Numbered from the stretch's first letter, positions 11,639-23,413 are shown. The stretch is DNA of 64,000 nucleotides from Lasioglossum baleicum (GCF_051020765.1 NC_134933.1:12435461-12499460); one strand, 5' to 3'. Made by a program: numbers and translations. The notes: a model not told the origin generated them from the sequence alone.

Positions 11639-12075
11639 CACTCCGGGACAAAAAGATAGCACAATTTAAAATTAATGTCATTTCTGTTTATTAAACAATA
11701 GAAATTCAATTTTTTTATACACATATTTTCAGTGTGAATTTCTTAACATATGTATATGACTGAAATGAAACGAGGCTTCATTAACTTATCTATTTTTATC
11801 GAATGAAGTGAAATTATTAACGAAATACACAAAATGATAGCACACTTAACGAAAAACTTGAAATATAACAGAATTAATCGATAAAAATGAATGCTCAATA
11901 TTTTTTGGGACCTCCTTTACAGCTAACGACTTTAATCATTCGGTTTTTTAAATATTTATACAATTTTTTAATACCGTTTTGGCTAATATTCTCCCACTCG
12001 TCCGATTCATTTTCTTCAGTTTAATGCACCAAATGAGGAAAAATAGATAACGTGCTATCTTTTTCTCCCGGAGTG
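11639..12075. mobile_element. Tc1-like transposon remnant, internally deleted
   Basis: The left end CACTCCGGGACAAAAAGATA (GCAC follows) is mirrored by GTGCTATCTTTTTCTCCCGG then AGTG at the right, with TA after 12075. Between them a minus-strand frame keeps the last 37 residues of a Tc1 transposase. Only 437 bp remain of an element normally above 1.2 kb, so most of the coding region is gone. The left TA is mutated to AA. Confidence 0.85.
11895..12008 (-). pseudogene. Tc1 transposase, C-terminal remnant
   Basis: The minus-strand frame begins ESDEWENISQNGIKKL, continues through KNRMIKVVSCKGGPKKY and then a stop codon. Tc1-family transposases end in this way: W..I......L..S...R...V...KGG.T.Y. 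The catalytic DDE part and DNA-binding domain are absent, so it cannot be functional. It sits inside the inverted repeats at 11639..12075. Confidence 0.85.
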
Positions 12076-15000
12076 TAATTCTGTGGCTAAAACCATAATT
12101 ATCGATAGGAATACACTAAATGGAAGTATGAAACTATCAACTTCGTTATTTCGTCACAATGGTTAAACCACCGTTTCCGTTTCAGTCGATCCAAACGCCC
12201 AGCTTCTGCCGCGAAAATCCCGGCCATAATTTTGAATCCTGACGACAATAATTATTTCGCACAATTCCCAGGAAGCATTTTCGCAAAACTGTTGCGAATA
12301 CATCTCCCTCTCTCTCTCCGCAGTTTCATCCCGGGGTGAATACGCGTGCAATTCGTTCCTCGAAACAGAAAACCGAAGCGTTACAGAGCGCAATGAATCA
12401 CGGAGAGCCGAACGCAGGTTTCCGCTCCCGAACCAGCGCGATTGCATTAATCGAATCTCGACGACGCAATAAACCGGTCGAAGAGGGGATGAAAAAGCTG
12501 ATACGAGGCGGGGGGCGATGAATTTTTGGTAATTTATCGTGGCGATTTCCTCTTCATTCTCGGCGAACACGCGTACGCGTTTTCGCTTGCTTTCGCCTCG
12601 TTCTCGTTTACTCTCACCTGCTTTTGCTCTTGCTTCCGCTTTCTCTCTCTCTCTCTCTCGTCCGCTCGTATACGCACGCACGCCTCTGCCCAGCCATTTC
12701 CGTCCCGTCGAAAAACGATTCACAGATTTGTTCCTATCGTTTCGGTTTGCAATCGAGGATGCGGTTTCGAGAAAGGCGGCTGTCAGCCACACGATCGATA
12801 CCGCTTTTCCTGCAATCTTCTACCCGGCTTTTACGCTCGCTCTATCTTGCGCCGTTCCTCGAATCCCCTTTTCGCCTTTTATGCCCGCCACGCGTCGCTG
12901 TTTCTGTCGTACACGCGGCACGTCGATATTTCCAGCTGGATATCCGGCCCCGACGGTGAATTTTATCAACACACATCCGCCGAATCCAATGAAGACCATG
13001 GGCGAGGGGCGAAACAGGGAATATATGTTGTTACATTCGTGTGTCCCGAAGAATACTGTAGACCTCCCTTTCAGTTTTCTCGATACACCCGACGTTAAAA
13101 ATAGAAACGACAAAATGCCGATATATACTCTCTCAGTATTTCTCACATTGTTTTCGATATTTCGTAATTAAAAAGAAACATTAAACACATACACATCATT
13201 CGCGTTTTAATAACGCGATAGTTGCGATGTATTCTAGAATTTCTCACGAAAACATTTATATAATGCCGGTAATCGTAAATGAAATTATCAGAAGCAAGTC
13301 ATTTGGATCCGTCTGGTAGTCGAGTGTGTGAAAACACTTTTTTATTCCTCTCGTAACATTTTCTTTACAGTTACAGTGATCAAAACGGGTCTCTCTTTGG
13401 CCTCATAGAAATAAGAAAATTAATTCTATTTCGATTTAGTACGATTTTCGCTGTATTATGTGCTTGAGGATTGAAACGTGTTAAATCATGATTTCGATAA
13501 TTGTGGAATAAAGAATTGGTCGTTTGATCACAGGTTTAGTGTTAGTGTTGTCCTTTCCGTAAACGGGAATGGCATTGCGAACGCTTTCGTAGTTATTCAT
13601 ATGTTGACGGTGCATATTGGTAGCGACAGGTAACTCTCGGGGTTGACGCTCGATAATTAGTCTTGTTGACATTGGTTTGCGACGCGCATACCTATAGCCA
13701 CGCTCGGTACACTGTCGCAAGGTGGCCATCGAGCGTCATCCTTCGATCGTGGTATTAATTACACTGCTCTCCGGCTTTATGTCCCTTTGACCTGACGCGT
13801 TTCCATCCCCCTTCACCGATCACTTCTTATTCTACGATATGCTCACGTGTTCTATTCCGACACAATCGGAGTGTTTACATCGGCGAGGAAAATCGCAAGA
13901 ATTAAAAAAAACAACAAGTCTCTAGCTCATCCGGAAGTTAGTTCAAAATCAATTGCAAAATTTGTACCGAACAAACAGACAAGAAAGCGAGCTAATAAAA
14001 ACGTGGTAAAAATTACGTTTGTACTTTTGTACCCCAGGATGTAATACTTTATAATCCATGGTTGTCGCCAAGACATTCAAGGCGAGGACACATTCGTTAT
14101 CGTCACAGAACAATTCCGCCTAAAATCACAATTTGCGAGGAGCCATTAAGAGAACAACAGGTCCACGAGAAGTTCCTTCGAAAGTTTTCCGAAATCCGAA
14201 GGAAGCGCGATCTTGTCGAAAAGCGCAAGCTCCGAGATTGCAAACTCAAATCGAAACGTGAAGCTAGAGATCTAGGCGTGTTTTAAAGTAAACTGAAACT
14301 TGGATGTAAACGGAGACCCAGTCTCGAGGAGGGGGCCGAGTTGATCAAAAGACGAGGGCTGCGGCGCGCGCAACAAGCGTAGTCGTCAAACGGCGCCGCG
14401 GAACGGAAAAGCGCGCAAATTAATCGTCGCCGAGTTTCCAGTTCAGAGGTGCCAAAAAGCCAAAGAGAAGAAAAAAAAGAGTGAACGCACGAAAAGAAGC
14501 TGTGAAACGGGGAGCGGCGTCGCGTTCTCGGGGTCGAGTCCCGGTAAAGTGTCGGGGGCAGCATGGCGCGGCAAACACGTAGTTACTCCAATTTTCCGAG
14601 CGGTTAAAAAGAGAGAGAGAGAACAGATGGTGGGTTGGAAGGACGCGAAGGTAACGAGCTTCCATTTCGTCTTGATGGTCGCATTAGCCACATTTCAATA
14701 GAGCAACCCACGTTGTTTTACTGCGATCATTGTTCCGGAACCCTGCCACTTCCTCTCTCTCTCTTTTTGGAGACTCTCCATCTTGGACGAAAGACAGAAA
14801 GAGACAAGGCGCGCCGGACAGGGGTGGAAATAGTGCTATTACGCCCCTTCCGCAACGTCGGCAACGTATTAGCACCAGGAATGCAAATAATTGTTCGGCG
14901 CAGTGTATACAGGGTGGCGAAAGCAACCCCGGAATGCAAATAAAGTCGACTTCTGTAGGTACCCCCGGCCGCGAGAGTGAAAGCTTTACGGTTCGCTTAC

Positions 15001-16370
15001 GTATCAGCTGCCTCTTGCCCGCGTTTCTATGTACACGGAGGGCCTCAAACGTTTCATTTCCCAATCACAAATTCCCTATTTCATGATTGGAACGAATCCC
15101 ACCTCTAAGATCGATCGACCTTTAAAACAATATAATTTTTTTCAAACGATTTTGAAGTGAAAATTTCTTTAGGCGCTCAGTTACTCGCTGGGCAGTGAAT
15201 GAGTCTGATCCGTCACGCTCCGAGGTGAAACGCTATCCTGGTAAACAGGTGTACAATCGCCAAAGAAGATTTTTTTTCAAGTATCGTTATTTAAAACATC
15301 ACGTTAGTTTTTACTCTAAATCGACGAGATCAAGATGAGAATCGAAACACACATCGCAAATATTCTTTAAGAAAGAAGCTTCTTTAAACAGCAATTTCTG
15401 AGCAGATGACTCGAACTAATTATTTGAAAACCAACGTGAACCCGCAGTTCCGCAGAAGCTTATATAAAGAATTGAACGTTCTCCATCACAAAAGGCTGCG
15501 ACGTTGAAAGAAATCCGACGGAAAAACTCTGTATCCGGCCAGACGAATCTTCCATTTCCTGTACAAAGGAAGAACGTGCCGGAAAAGCGCGTGACGGTCG
15601 CTGGATGGTTTTCTCGGGCTGAGCTTCTAAACACGAAGAGTAACGTTCGGCACGATGCAATAAAGTATCGCATCTCGTCGCGGCGGCGACGCGATTAATC
15701 GCGGCTCGGCAAGAATTAATTGCCAACGCCGCGATAATTTATCGTCGCCGGGCTCGCCGCGATATTTTACACGTGTGCTTATTTTTCGTGGTTCCGCGGG
15801 GCCCGCGATAACCTACGACCCGGTTTTCCTATAAGAAAAACCACAGAGGAGCGCAGCGACAAGGAAATCTCGCGAAGGGAATTCCTTTCCGTCTTTACGA
15901 GCATCCGGCGCGGCGCGGCGCGGCGACACGTTTCCACAAGATTCGCGCGATCGTTCGCCTTATCATTTCCCGCTTAACCTTGCTCTCCCGCAAGTCTTTT
16001 CGATCGCGGATAAAGTATGCATGAGCTACGGCCGCGGCTTTATCGCGCGATGTCTTAATCCCTCGGAAGCTCACAATGCTTGTTCAATTATTCATCGTAC
16101 GTTAGCCCCGGCGCGCGACGCGCGGTGTCTTTCTTAACGCCCGTTTATTGGTTTCGAACATTCCTCCGGTTTATCACCGCAAAATTTCATACGGCGGAAT
16201 TCCATTTGCAAACTTCGAAAAATCGATCTCTCATTCTCATCAATACTTTGGAAATCATACGCTTTCAGCTCTCGCTCGGAAATTGGATATTGTATTATGT
16301 CACACTCTCTGTCGTTGATGTTTGGGCAACTTACAGCACGTGGTTACATCTTATTAGTCACGTGCGAGAT
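12076..16370. other. CpG-rich intronic DNA with chance long frames
   Basis: 12160-13000 is CpG-rich with CT runs. It carries roughly 210-codon frames on both strands (12163..12792 minus, 12539..13171 plus), both Ser/Arg/Phe-rich and without recognisable domains. 14480-14800 and 15700-16080 are similar, including GCGCG runs at about 15907-15925. A single mariner-like end, TATACAGGGTGGCGAAAGC, occurs at about 14907 with no partner. No real gene is supported. Confidence 0.5.
12641..12660. repeat. (CT)n microsatellite
   Basis: An uninterrupted TC/CT run inside a CpG-rich, pyrimidine-rich block. Confidence 0.9.
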
Positions 16371-16665
16371 GCAACAAGCGACTTTGCGCTGCAGTTACAG
16401 GAGGCAGCTGCAAGCTACAAATACCAAGTGCAATACCAGACTGTAAATGTAAATTGCAGTTGCATAATGAAAGCTGTAAGCAGAGAACGGGAGATACGGC
16501 TGTGTGCTGAACGCAACTGCAAGCTGCATTTGCATTTATATAATGTAATTGCGAAATGCAGTTCTATAATACAGATACAAGATGTAATTACGGTCCTGCA
16601 ATTGTGATACATAATTACACGATACGTGTGCATAAAGTATCTGCAAAATGTACACGCGAAACTTA
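16371..16665. repeat. Cryptic TGCA-rich quasi-repeat
   Basis: Variants of TTGCAGTTGCA, CTGCAAGCTGCA, TTGCATTTGCA and ATGTAATTGC recur about every 10-20 bp for nearly 300 bp without a fixed period. The block stays open in one + frame (to 16607), but the peptide is only a reading of the repeat. Confidence 0.6.
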
Positions 16666-16670
16666 ATTAC

Positions 16671-16700
16671 TAGACTGCGGATCTTTATGCTTTTATGGCT
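16671..16700. mobile_element. hAT-like MITE, single end
   Basis: TAGACTGCGGATCTTTATGC followed by TTTTATGG is a perfect left end of the family. No clear right end is found before the plexin exon 320 bp further on; ATTGCATAAAC at about 16849 may be its decayed partner. Confidence 0.6.
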
Positions 16701-17000
16701 TCCAAAAAGTTTTTTAAAAATGCTGGAAAATAAAATTCCACAAAATTTAGTACGATTTTTCTTCGTTTCACATCTACAAAGACTACCGCCATTGAAAGTA
16801 CCATTTTATATGATTCCACTTTCTTGAAATTTTGCTACAAAAATTGAAAATTGCATAAACAATTAAAAAGTATATATAATATATTAAATGTAATATAAGA
16901 TGCAATGTGTACTCACACACGTACACGTGTCTTCGATCACTTGGAAATACATGATTTAAAACACAATAGGAAGTAATTGTAAAAGATAAGTACGATAAAA

Positions 17001-17021
17001 GTTTTTCGTGTTTGTTTACAG
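17001..17021 (+). promoter_or_regulatory. 3' splice acceptor of the plexin exon
   Basis: A pyrimidine-rich stretch (gtttttcgtgtttgtttac) leads directly to AG at 17020-17021, after which the plexin reading frame starts in phase 0. It is AT-rich upstream, as expected for an insect intron end. Confidence 0.8.
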
Positions 17022-17204
17022 AAATTGCAGACCATCAGCGAGGACTTCTGCGGACTGGACGTGAACACGCCTTTGGGTGGCGAAGATGCGGTTGAAGGGA
17101 CTCCAGTGCTCACGTTCAACACTCGCCTGACCGCGGTCATAGCTACTTCCACCGGCGACTATACTGTCGTCTTCGTGGGCACCAAGGAGGGTCATCTGAA
17201 GAAG
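17022..17204 (+). CDS. PlexA: Internal exon of a plexin (sema domain), probably plexin A
   Basis: This is a 183-bp exon of 61 codons, open from an AG acceptor (17020-17021) to a GT donor (17205-17206) and in phase 0 at both ends. Translation begins KLQTISEDFCGLDVNTPLGG and ends with VVFVGTKEGHLKK. The order FCGxDxNxPLGG, EGTPV, LTAVIA and VVFVGTKxGxLKK matches the late part of the sema beta-propeller of plexins; the FVGTK.G.LKK ending is closest to vertebrate A-type plexins as I remember them. Plexins are single-pass receptors that bind semaphorins through this domain and signal through a cytoplasmic GAP domain in axon guidance. Only this piece (about 3% of a plexin) lies here. The frame stays open past the donor to 17348, but that tail is not plexin-like. 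The residue before K17022 belongs to an upstream exon outside the recognised sequence. Plexin is well supported; the choice of A over B is an inference. Confidence 0.86.
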
Positions 17205-17210
17205 GTCAGT
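17202..17210 (+). promoter_or_regulatory. 5' splice donor of the plexin exon
   Basis: AAG|GTCAGT. The last exon codon is AAG (Lys) and the intron begins with GTCAGT, a good U1 match. Plexin similarity stops exactly here. Confidence 0.8.
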
Positions 17211-17658
17211 GCACGATACTCTTTATCTATTCGATCGAAGAACGCGCGAAGAGGTGCTCGAACGGTACCGCCTGTTTCATTAGGCCAACCTTGTACACTC
17301 GTTATCCCCTTGCTGCTCACTTTTCAGTATCGCCCGATCCTCCCATAGGCGACATCTGACTCTTCCTTTACGGCCTTTGGCCTTTCGTGCCGGACACCCG
17401 GCTCCCGAGACACCGTGCAAATAACTCCTGTACTATTCTTTTTTATCTGACGCTGCCGCTACAACTTCTCCACCACTGATATTATAATGGACTGGTCGCA
17501 TACGCTATAAACATTAATACTCTACTTATCACGACGACTACCACGTTGATCGTGCCGTGCGGGTGGCACAGTTCCCCGTCTATCTACAAAGTGTAAGCGT
17601 ATTTGAATCGCACAATTGTTGATTGTTTATATTATTGAATATGTCAGTATATAATCAC

Positions 17659-17880
17659 CAGTGCCGTAACGAGGCTATAAAGCGCCTGTGGCAAGTGTCT
17701 AACTTGAGTCTCCCCGTAACCCAATAATGACGAAAAAATTAAAAATTTTAATGTAACAATGGGCTTATTCATTGAATTTTCACGCCAAAATAACAACGGG
17801 TCTTCTTCGCGTTCTAAATATTGTGATTTTACATAATTTTCCACTTCTAACACAGCAGAAGATGAAAAAATAATTATTAG
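17659..17880 (-). pseudogene. hAT transposase C-terminal relic with terminal repeat
   Basis: CAGTGCCGTAACGAGGC at 17659 resembles hAT terminal repeats (CAGTGGCGTA-type). Just inside it, the minus-strand frame reads FSSSAVLEVENYVKS, then YLEREEDPLLFWRENS. This matches the start of the hAT dimerisation region, where families read E...Y......DPL.WW..N. The expected ...P..ERVFS motif is not preserved, and the rest of the transposase to the right is unrecognisable. ATAATCAC at 17651-17658 could be the 8-bp target copy, but no partner was found. It is an old truncated insertion about 450 bp after the plexin exon. Confidence 0.6.
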
Positions 17881-19274
17881 AAAAAATCAGAGAATTTCCG
17901 GTACGATATTCATAAAAGTTTTGAATCTGTTCGACCAATGTACTTGTGAAAGGTTCGAAACAGTCTGGCATAAATTCGAGTATACTTAGGAGTACTATTT
18001 CTGTTTTTCGAAGTACTTATAGAGAGTTCGAATTCAATCGATCAAAGTTCGAACCTGTTTGCGAGGTACATGATCCCATCCCTAATTACAATGGCATGTA
18101 CTTTGATTTTGCGGGACTTTCCGGAGATGATAATTGTGACCGTGTTAACAATGAAAAGCAATCACTTACGTATCTTTTTTCGATGAACAAAAGCGACCAA
18201 TCGTAATGCAGAGTTCTCCAGCGACACAAGAAATGCGGAATGAATTGTTGATGAATGATTTTGATCGAAATATTTGTCAAGAGCCACTGCAGCTGAACGA
18301 TCGCTGTGAAGTACTCGTGTAATGCCAGCCGAACAATTCTGCCACCGTGACCGATATAAGCTTCCGCTTTTCGAGCGGGCCGGGCTGTTTTCCACCGGAC
18401 ATAATTAATCCCGAATCGGCGGCGCCGCGCCTCGCGCCGTGGCGAAAGTCATCACAATAGATATTAATGCGAACGACAGAATCGGGGACTACAGCGAAAT
18501 CCGCTTTCTACCGGTGTTCCATTAGCCTCGGTCCAGGTAGCCATTACGGGCTATCGTTGCCCGCGAAGCGTTAACGCTTAACGAGGCTAATGGAGTCCGT
18601 GGACCGTCTCCAGCTCCGCGAACTTCGCCGTATCAAATGCCAGGTAGATCGTCCCCACGCCCACGCGTACGCATAGGTTTCCTCGATCGTTAAATTCATC
18701 GGGATCCAGGCTCGATTATATCAGCCTTGCGCGCGCTTCGGACGATCGTGAATCAAACGCAACGCGACCCGCGTAATTGGCTACGCGAGAAGGCCGGACG
18801 ACCAACGAAAAATCGCTGCGAATAGTTATAGAAAATTATGGATCTCTAACCGTGTACCTGGGGGGGGAGGAGTAGAAAAAAAAGGAGGAAGTGCCGACGG
18901 GTCGTTAGTCGGTCGACTGCGTTTCCAGGATCGCGATATCTCCCATTGGCCCCCTCGAATCTGTCGCGATTAATCACGATTATCGGGCTAAATCCTCTCC
19001 GATTTCTTGCGAACGCGCGCCCGGGAATCTTCGTTCGTTCGTTCGCTCGTCTTATTCGCGAAATCGCGTTACTCGATATCGCTGGAAAACGATCGCCAGG
19101 GAACCTAAACCAGCCGAGTCGCCTCGACGATACGATCGGTGCGAGTTCTGAGTGGGGAAACACAATTTCCTTCGACCTGTTCTTCCGTGTTTTGGTGATT
19201 TCGATGCGCGGCGGCGAGCTCGATCGCCGGAACATCGGCCATTTATAATGGGGGACGCGTGCTGTTCGAATAAT
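17881..19274. other. Intronic DNA, CpG-rich in its second half
   Basis: AT-rich to about 18330, then CpG-rich to 19250, including TTCGTTCGTTCG at about 19031. There are overlapping short frames on both strands. Nothing recognised. Confidence 0.55.
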
Positions 19275-19948
19275 TATGAAGACAGGTTAGTTTATTCGGA
19301 ATTTAGTGTGTTAATCGTGGAATAGTTGAACTCGATGAATTCTAAACAATGTATTTTATAAAATCGTACAATCGTGAAATGAGATCTGCATGGATCTTTT
19401 AAATTGCATATAGACTTGTTAATAAAAAAGTAAGTGAGTATTTACTTTGAACAGTTTTTCTATAGTGCTGCAATCTATTTTGACTACTCTGGTCTTGCAG
19501 ATGAAGCTAGTTCATTCGGAATTTAGTGTGTTAATCGTGGAATAGTTGAACCCGATGAATGCTGAACAGTGCATTTTTATAAAATCGTACAATCGTGAAA
19601 TGAGATCTGCATGGATCTTTTAAATTGCATATAGACTTGTTAATAAAAAAATTAAGTGGGTATTTACTTTGAACAGTTTTTCTATAATGGTGCAATCTAA
19701 TTCGACTACTCTGGTCTTGCAGATGAAGCTAGTGTATTCGGAATTTAGTGTGTTAATCGAGGAATAGTTGAACCCGATGAATGCTAAACAGTGCATTTTT
19801 ATAAAATCGTACAATCGTGAAATGAGATCTGCGTGGATCTTTTAAATTGCATATAGACTTGTGAATAAAAAAATTAAGTGGGTATTTACTTTGAACAGTT
19901 TATTTATAGTGGTGCAATCCATTATGACTACTCTGGTCTTGCAGATGA
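19275..19948. repeat. Tandem array, three units of about 221 bp
   Basis: Reference base ATTCGGAATTTAGTGTGTTA starts at 19294, 19514 and 19736, giving periods of 220 and 222 bp. All three copies contain GATCTGCATGGATC (or GCGTGGATC), AAATTGCATATAGACTTGT and a shared ending CTACTCTGGTCTTGCAGATG. Copies are about 95% alike by eye, so the array is young relative to the other repeats. Each unit ends in a splice-acceptor-like TCTTGCAG. Confidence 0.92.
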
Positions 19949-22900
19949 ATCAATTTAGTTAGGGGAGTCAGGGGCTTTAGCGATGTTGTAGAAGTTGATC
20001 AAGAAATAAATATTACTTCCATCACTGGAGCTGAAATCAATAAAAATTAATTAATACCATACGGAAGTGAACTAGAGTGTGAGAAAGAAGAAAGTTAATT
20101 AATATAAAAGGGAAGTGCAACCAATTTAAATGAAAATTGAAGAAAAATTAAAACCGGAAAAGGTAAAGAAAAAGAAAGGTTAGTCCGCAGAAGTAGCCCC
20201 AGGTGATTCCCCGGTTCCGGAGCTCTTCTTGTCTCTCCGGTATCCTCGGAGTTAATGGCTCTCGGGGTAAATTCGGTGAATCGTGAGATTCGCGACACGC
20301 GTTTTCCAGGATAGGAACACTTTCCATCCATTAAATTCAGCGGATCTTAATTGCAAAATTCGTTAGATGTTACTGTTCAATATTTATCTTCGCAATTGAC
20401 TTCCCACATTTTCGATTAGGGTTTGATAAAAGTACGACCCCCTCGGCTGCTCACATTCCACAGAAAGAACAGCGGCAATTTTCAGCATGTTTAAGTTCCG
20501 ATTCTCACCGGACAAATGATCCATCGGGGTCGCAGCGTTCGCATGTGCAACTTTGTAAGACGGAATCACCAGGAAATCACAAATCTCTGCCCGGCGATCA
20601 TTAACATCAGCGGCGCGTAGTTATCCACGGAACGAATGCGCGTAAAATCGCGGCGGCCGCGGATTTCTTTCAATTAATCACAATTACCGGTCGCGGCGCG
20701 GCTCGGTGAGGATCGTCTTCAATTTGTTCAGCGATCCCAGCCGGACACACGCTCGACCCTCTCGCGTTCCCGTCTATCGCGATCGCTGAATTAATCCTAA
20801 TCGGCGCGCCATTATGCGGCCGGCGATTTGCATACCGTGACGGGATTTTTGCTCGCATTCATTAGCGGGCGTTAAAGAAAATGCAAAATCGCGGCCGGGA
20901 AATCAAAGTACCGAAGGGAAGTTATCCTGGAAGGGTCTCGGGAAATTTGCAAGTTAACGAAGTTTCGCCATGGTACCCCGTGTCCATCCCCTCCACACCG
21001 TTCGTCTGTTATTCATCGTGATTAATTAAAGCCGCCCGCGCCCGTGGCCGTGAATCGCCGAGGTTCGATTATAATAATCTATGTGCAAACGCGAAACTCA
21101 AATAGCTCCTGCACGAGCAAGCGCAAATACACCGGGCAAATTCGGTGAAAGGAACACGGGGATCGACGCCGGGTCCTCTTAACCGACGGCGTCGACCTAT
21201 TAAAAATTTATCGGTGTCCGCCGTCGGGTTCGAGCACGTTTGATCCCAGCTCTACGACGACCGGCCACTGTCAAGAGCATGTGTTCAATTTTGGCCGACC
21301 CGGAGTTACCCGGTTTCGAGAACTACGCTCCGGCACCGAGGTGGTCCTCGATTTTCGTTTTAAATATTTGAGGAAACTTTTCCGTGGCGACGCGACTGCC
21401 ACCGGTTCTGAGTGCTGTGTTCGTGGCCCAGCGCTAGCTCCGCTGCCGAACTTCTAATTAATTTATGGATTGGCGGCTTGCTGCGGATAATATCGAGCCG
21501 CTGCGCAGGTCCGTCGCTTTCCATGCGCGATTTTATCTTCGTAGTAAATTGTTGTTGCAAACAGTTGGTTTACAGCACCGTAACGAGTCTGACTCGTGAC
21601 TGTAACACTGGGTTCAGGGGACCTGTCAAAATGGCGGGTTCTAATATTCTTAATTTATGATCGAGGAATTATTTACCAAATTTATTTCTTTGGATACATA
21701 TTATTGGAAAAATGGCCAGAAATTTGGATAGACACATTCTTGTTATGTTTATAAAATAACGTGAAATACTTATTTCTACAGCTCCGTAAACCTAGTGTTA
21801 AACAGAAGTATTATTCTTTTGTTGTCGATAGTTGCGTTACCAAAAATGTATAAATGCATAATACCGTGTTTCCCCGATTGTTGTGAGAACCTCGGAGGTA
21901 TCGAGTCTCAGGAAACTGTACCAACACAGATTTCTTGGATAACTTTTATTATTAAACTATATAAAGTTATTAAAATTATAATGAAAATTAAGTTATTATT
22001 TATTTTTATAATATAATTGATTAAATTTCATTTCATAATAAATGTGGAAAAAGGGGGTAATTGGGCATATATAAATATTAATAAATTAAGAAAATTATTT
22101 TTAGTGATATTTAAGTTTAATGAATTTTTATAATATAGTAAGCGGGAAATTGTTGTATTGTACTAATGCTATTCCATACCTGAGAATGATACATCGAGTA
22201 TCAGAAAACCCCAATTTAAACACCCTAATACCTTAATTTCTTTGTAGCGCGATCGACCGCCCAAGGGGGAACCTCCTAGTAGTGGGGATGAAAAAGTCAC
22301 ATCATCCGCATACCCGAAAGTCACAGCAATCGCGGGAACACTGTATACGCCGACTAAAATATAGTAATTGCATTTCACGTCTCATCATCTGGAGTTTTCG
22401 ATGATCGACATAGTTGCATCCACAGGTTCATTTCGAACATTCGCTGTCAGAAAATCGCTCGTCAATTAGGAACGTAAAATTGAATATTGAGTTACACACG
22501 AGTCGAGAGGTAAGATTTTCTAATATTATTTGCTCGGAGGTATCAATGAAATTTTCCAGGAAAATTCTACGCTGCAGAGACTGTCAGCGGTGTAAAATTT
22601 TCACGGTATGCACCGCGAGAACCGAGGAAAATTTGCTTACGACGTGAATGGCTGTTCAAGAATAGCAAACACGAATGATGTGCGCGGCACTGGTAACACC
22701 GTGGCACCACCGGAGCGCAAGAAATCACTCTCGAATGTAACACGCATTTTAATGTTGTTAAACCGTGCAATTATGTTGCAATTCATTGCAATTCATTCGT
22801 CCGAGCGCGAAATCTGGTTCGCCTTCGCGGACAAGCAACGTTGCATTAAATATGTTAATTAGTACGTGTTTGTACACAACAGTCATTGTGCTATCAAAAT

Positions 22901-23193
22901 GAGTAGGCTTGACCCAATTAAAATAATTGAGCTCTATTAAAGATGAATAAAATATTCGGACGTAATTCAGAGTGCAGATTGCGTGGCAACGAAACTCGGC
23001 TAATTAGGCGCCGTATTTCAAGCGGACATCTTCCTCTAGCGTATGTACAGTTCCTGTAAAATTCAGAATTATTATATTATTCCTTTACTCTTTTTATACA
23101 TATATCTTATATTTTATATACCTTCCTTATCTTAATTTAAAAAATTAAATCATGCAATTCTCGATCCTTCTATAATTTATTAACGCTGAAATA
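19949..23193. other. Intronic DNA, no gene seen
   Basis: 20180-21560 is CpG-rich, while 21660-22140 is strongly AT-rich. ACCGTAACGAGTC at about 21579 resembles the hAT end at 17659 but has no partner. A short minus frame at 22169..22378 contains the string YADD but no other reverse-transcriptase motif. Confidence 0.5.
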
Positions 23194-23413
23194 TTGGGTT
23201 GGCAAGAAAGTAATTTCGGTATTTAAAGATAAAATAAAAAATCGAATTTCTTTGTTCAAGCGATGAACTTGAATCAACAAAATATTTTCTTTTCGGCAAT
23301 AGATCATCGAACAAAAGGGAAAATATCTTATTCATTAAAGTTCATTGCTTGAATAAACAATTGGGCTCTCCATTTCACTTTAAAATACCGAAATAACTTT
23401 CTTGCCAACCCAA
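23194..23413. mobile_element. Mariner MITE, 220 bp
   Basis: TTGGGTTGGCAAGAAAGTAA at the left is mirrored by ACTTTCTTGCCAACCCAA at the right (one mismatch over about 31 bp). TA lies on each side (23192-23193 and 23414-23415). The interior is itself palindromic: TTGTTCAAGCGATGAACTT against AAGTTCATTGCTTGAATAAA. The ends match mellifera-type mariners of insects. Non-coding. Confidence 0.9.

Larger units (their letters stand above)
1..17021 (+). other. Upstream intron (or 5' flank) of the plexin gene
   Basis: No exon of the plexin gene or of another recognisable gene was found in these 17 kb. The stretch carries a 36-bp minisatellite, TA-flanked inverted-repeat elements, hAT-like MITEs and a Tc1 relic, listed separately. 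Because 17022 is an internal exon with a phase-0 acceptor, at least the right end must be intron. Whether an upstream exon or the promoter lies inside cannot be decided without homology or RNA data. Confidence 0.6.

Noticed and set aside
14907..14945. TATACAGGGTGGCGAAAGC as a transposon end
   Set aside because: No mirrored partner was found nearby, so no element can be delimited.
22169..22378. YADD string in a minus-strand frame, suggesting reverse transcriptase
   Set aside because: No other RT motif surrounds it and the frame is short; one four-residue match is expected by chance.
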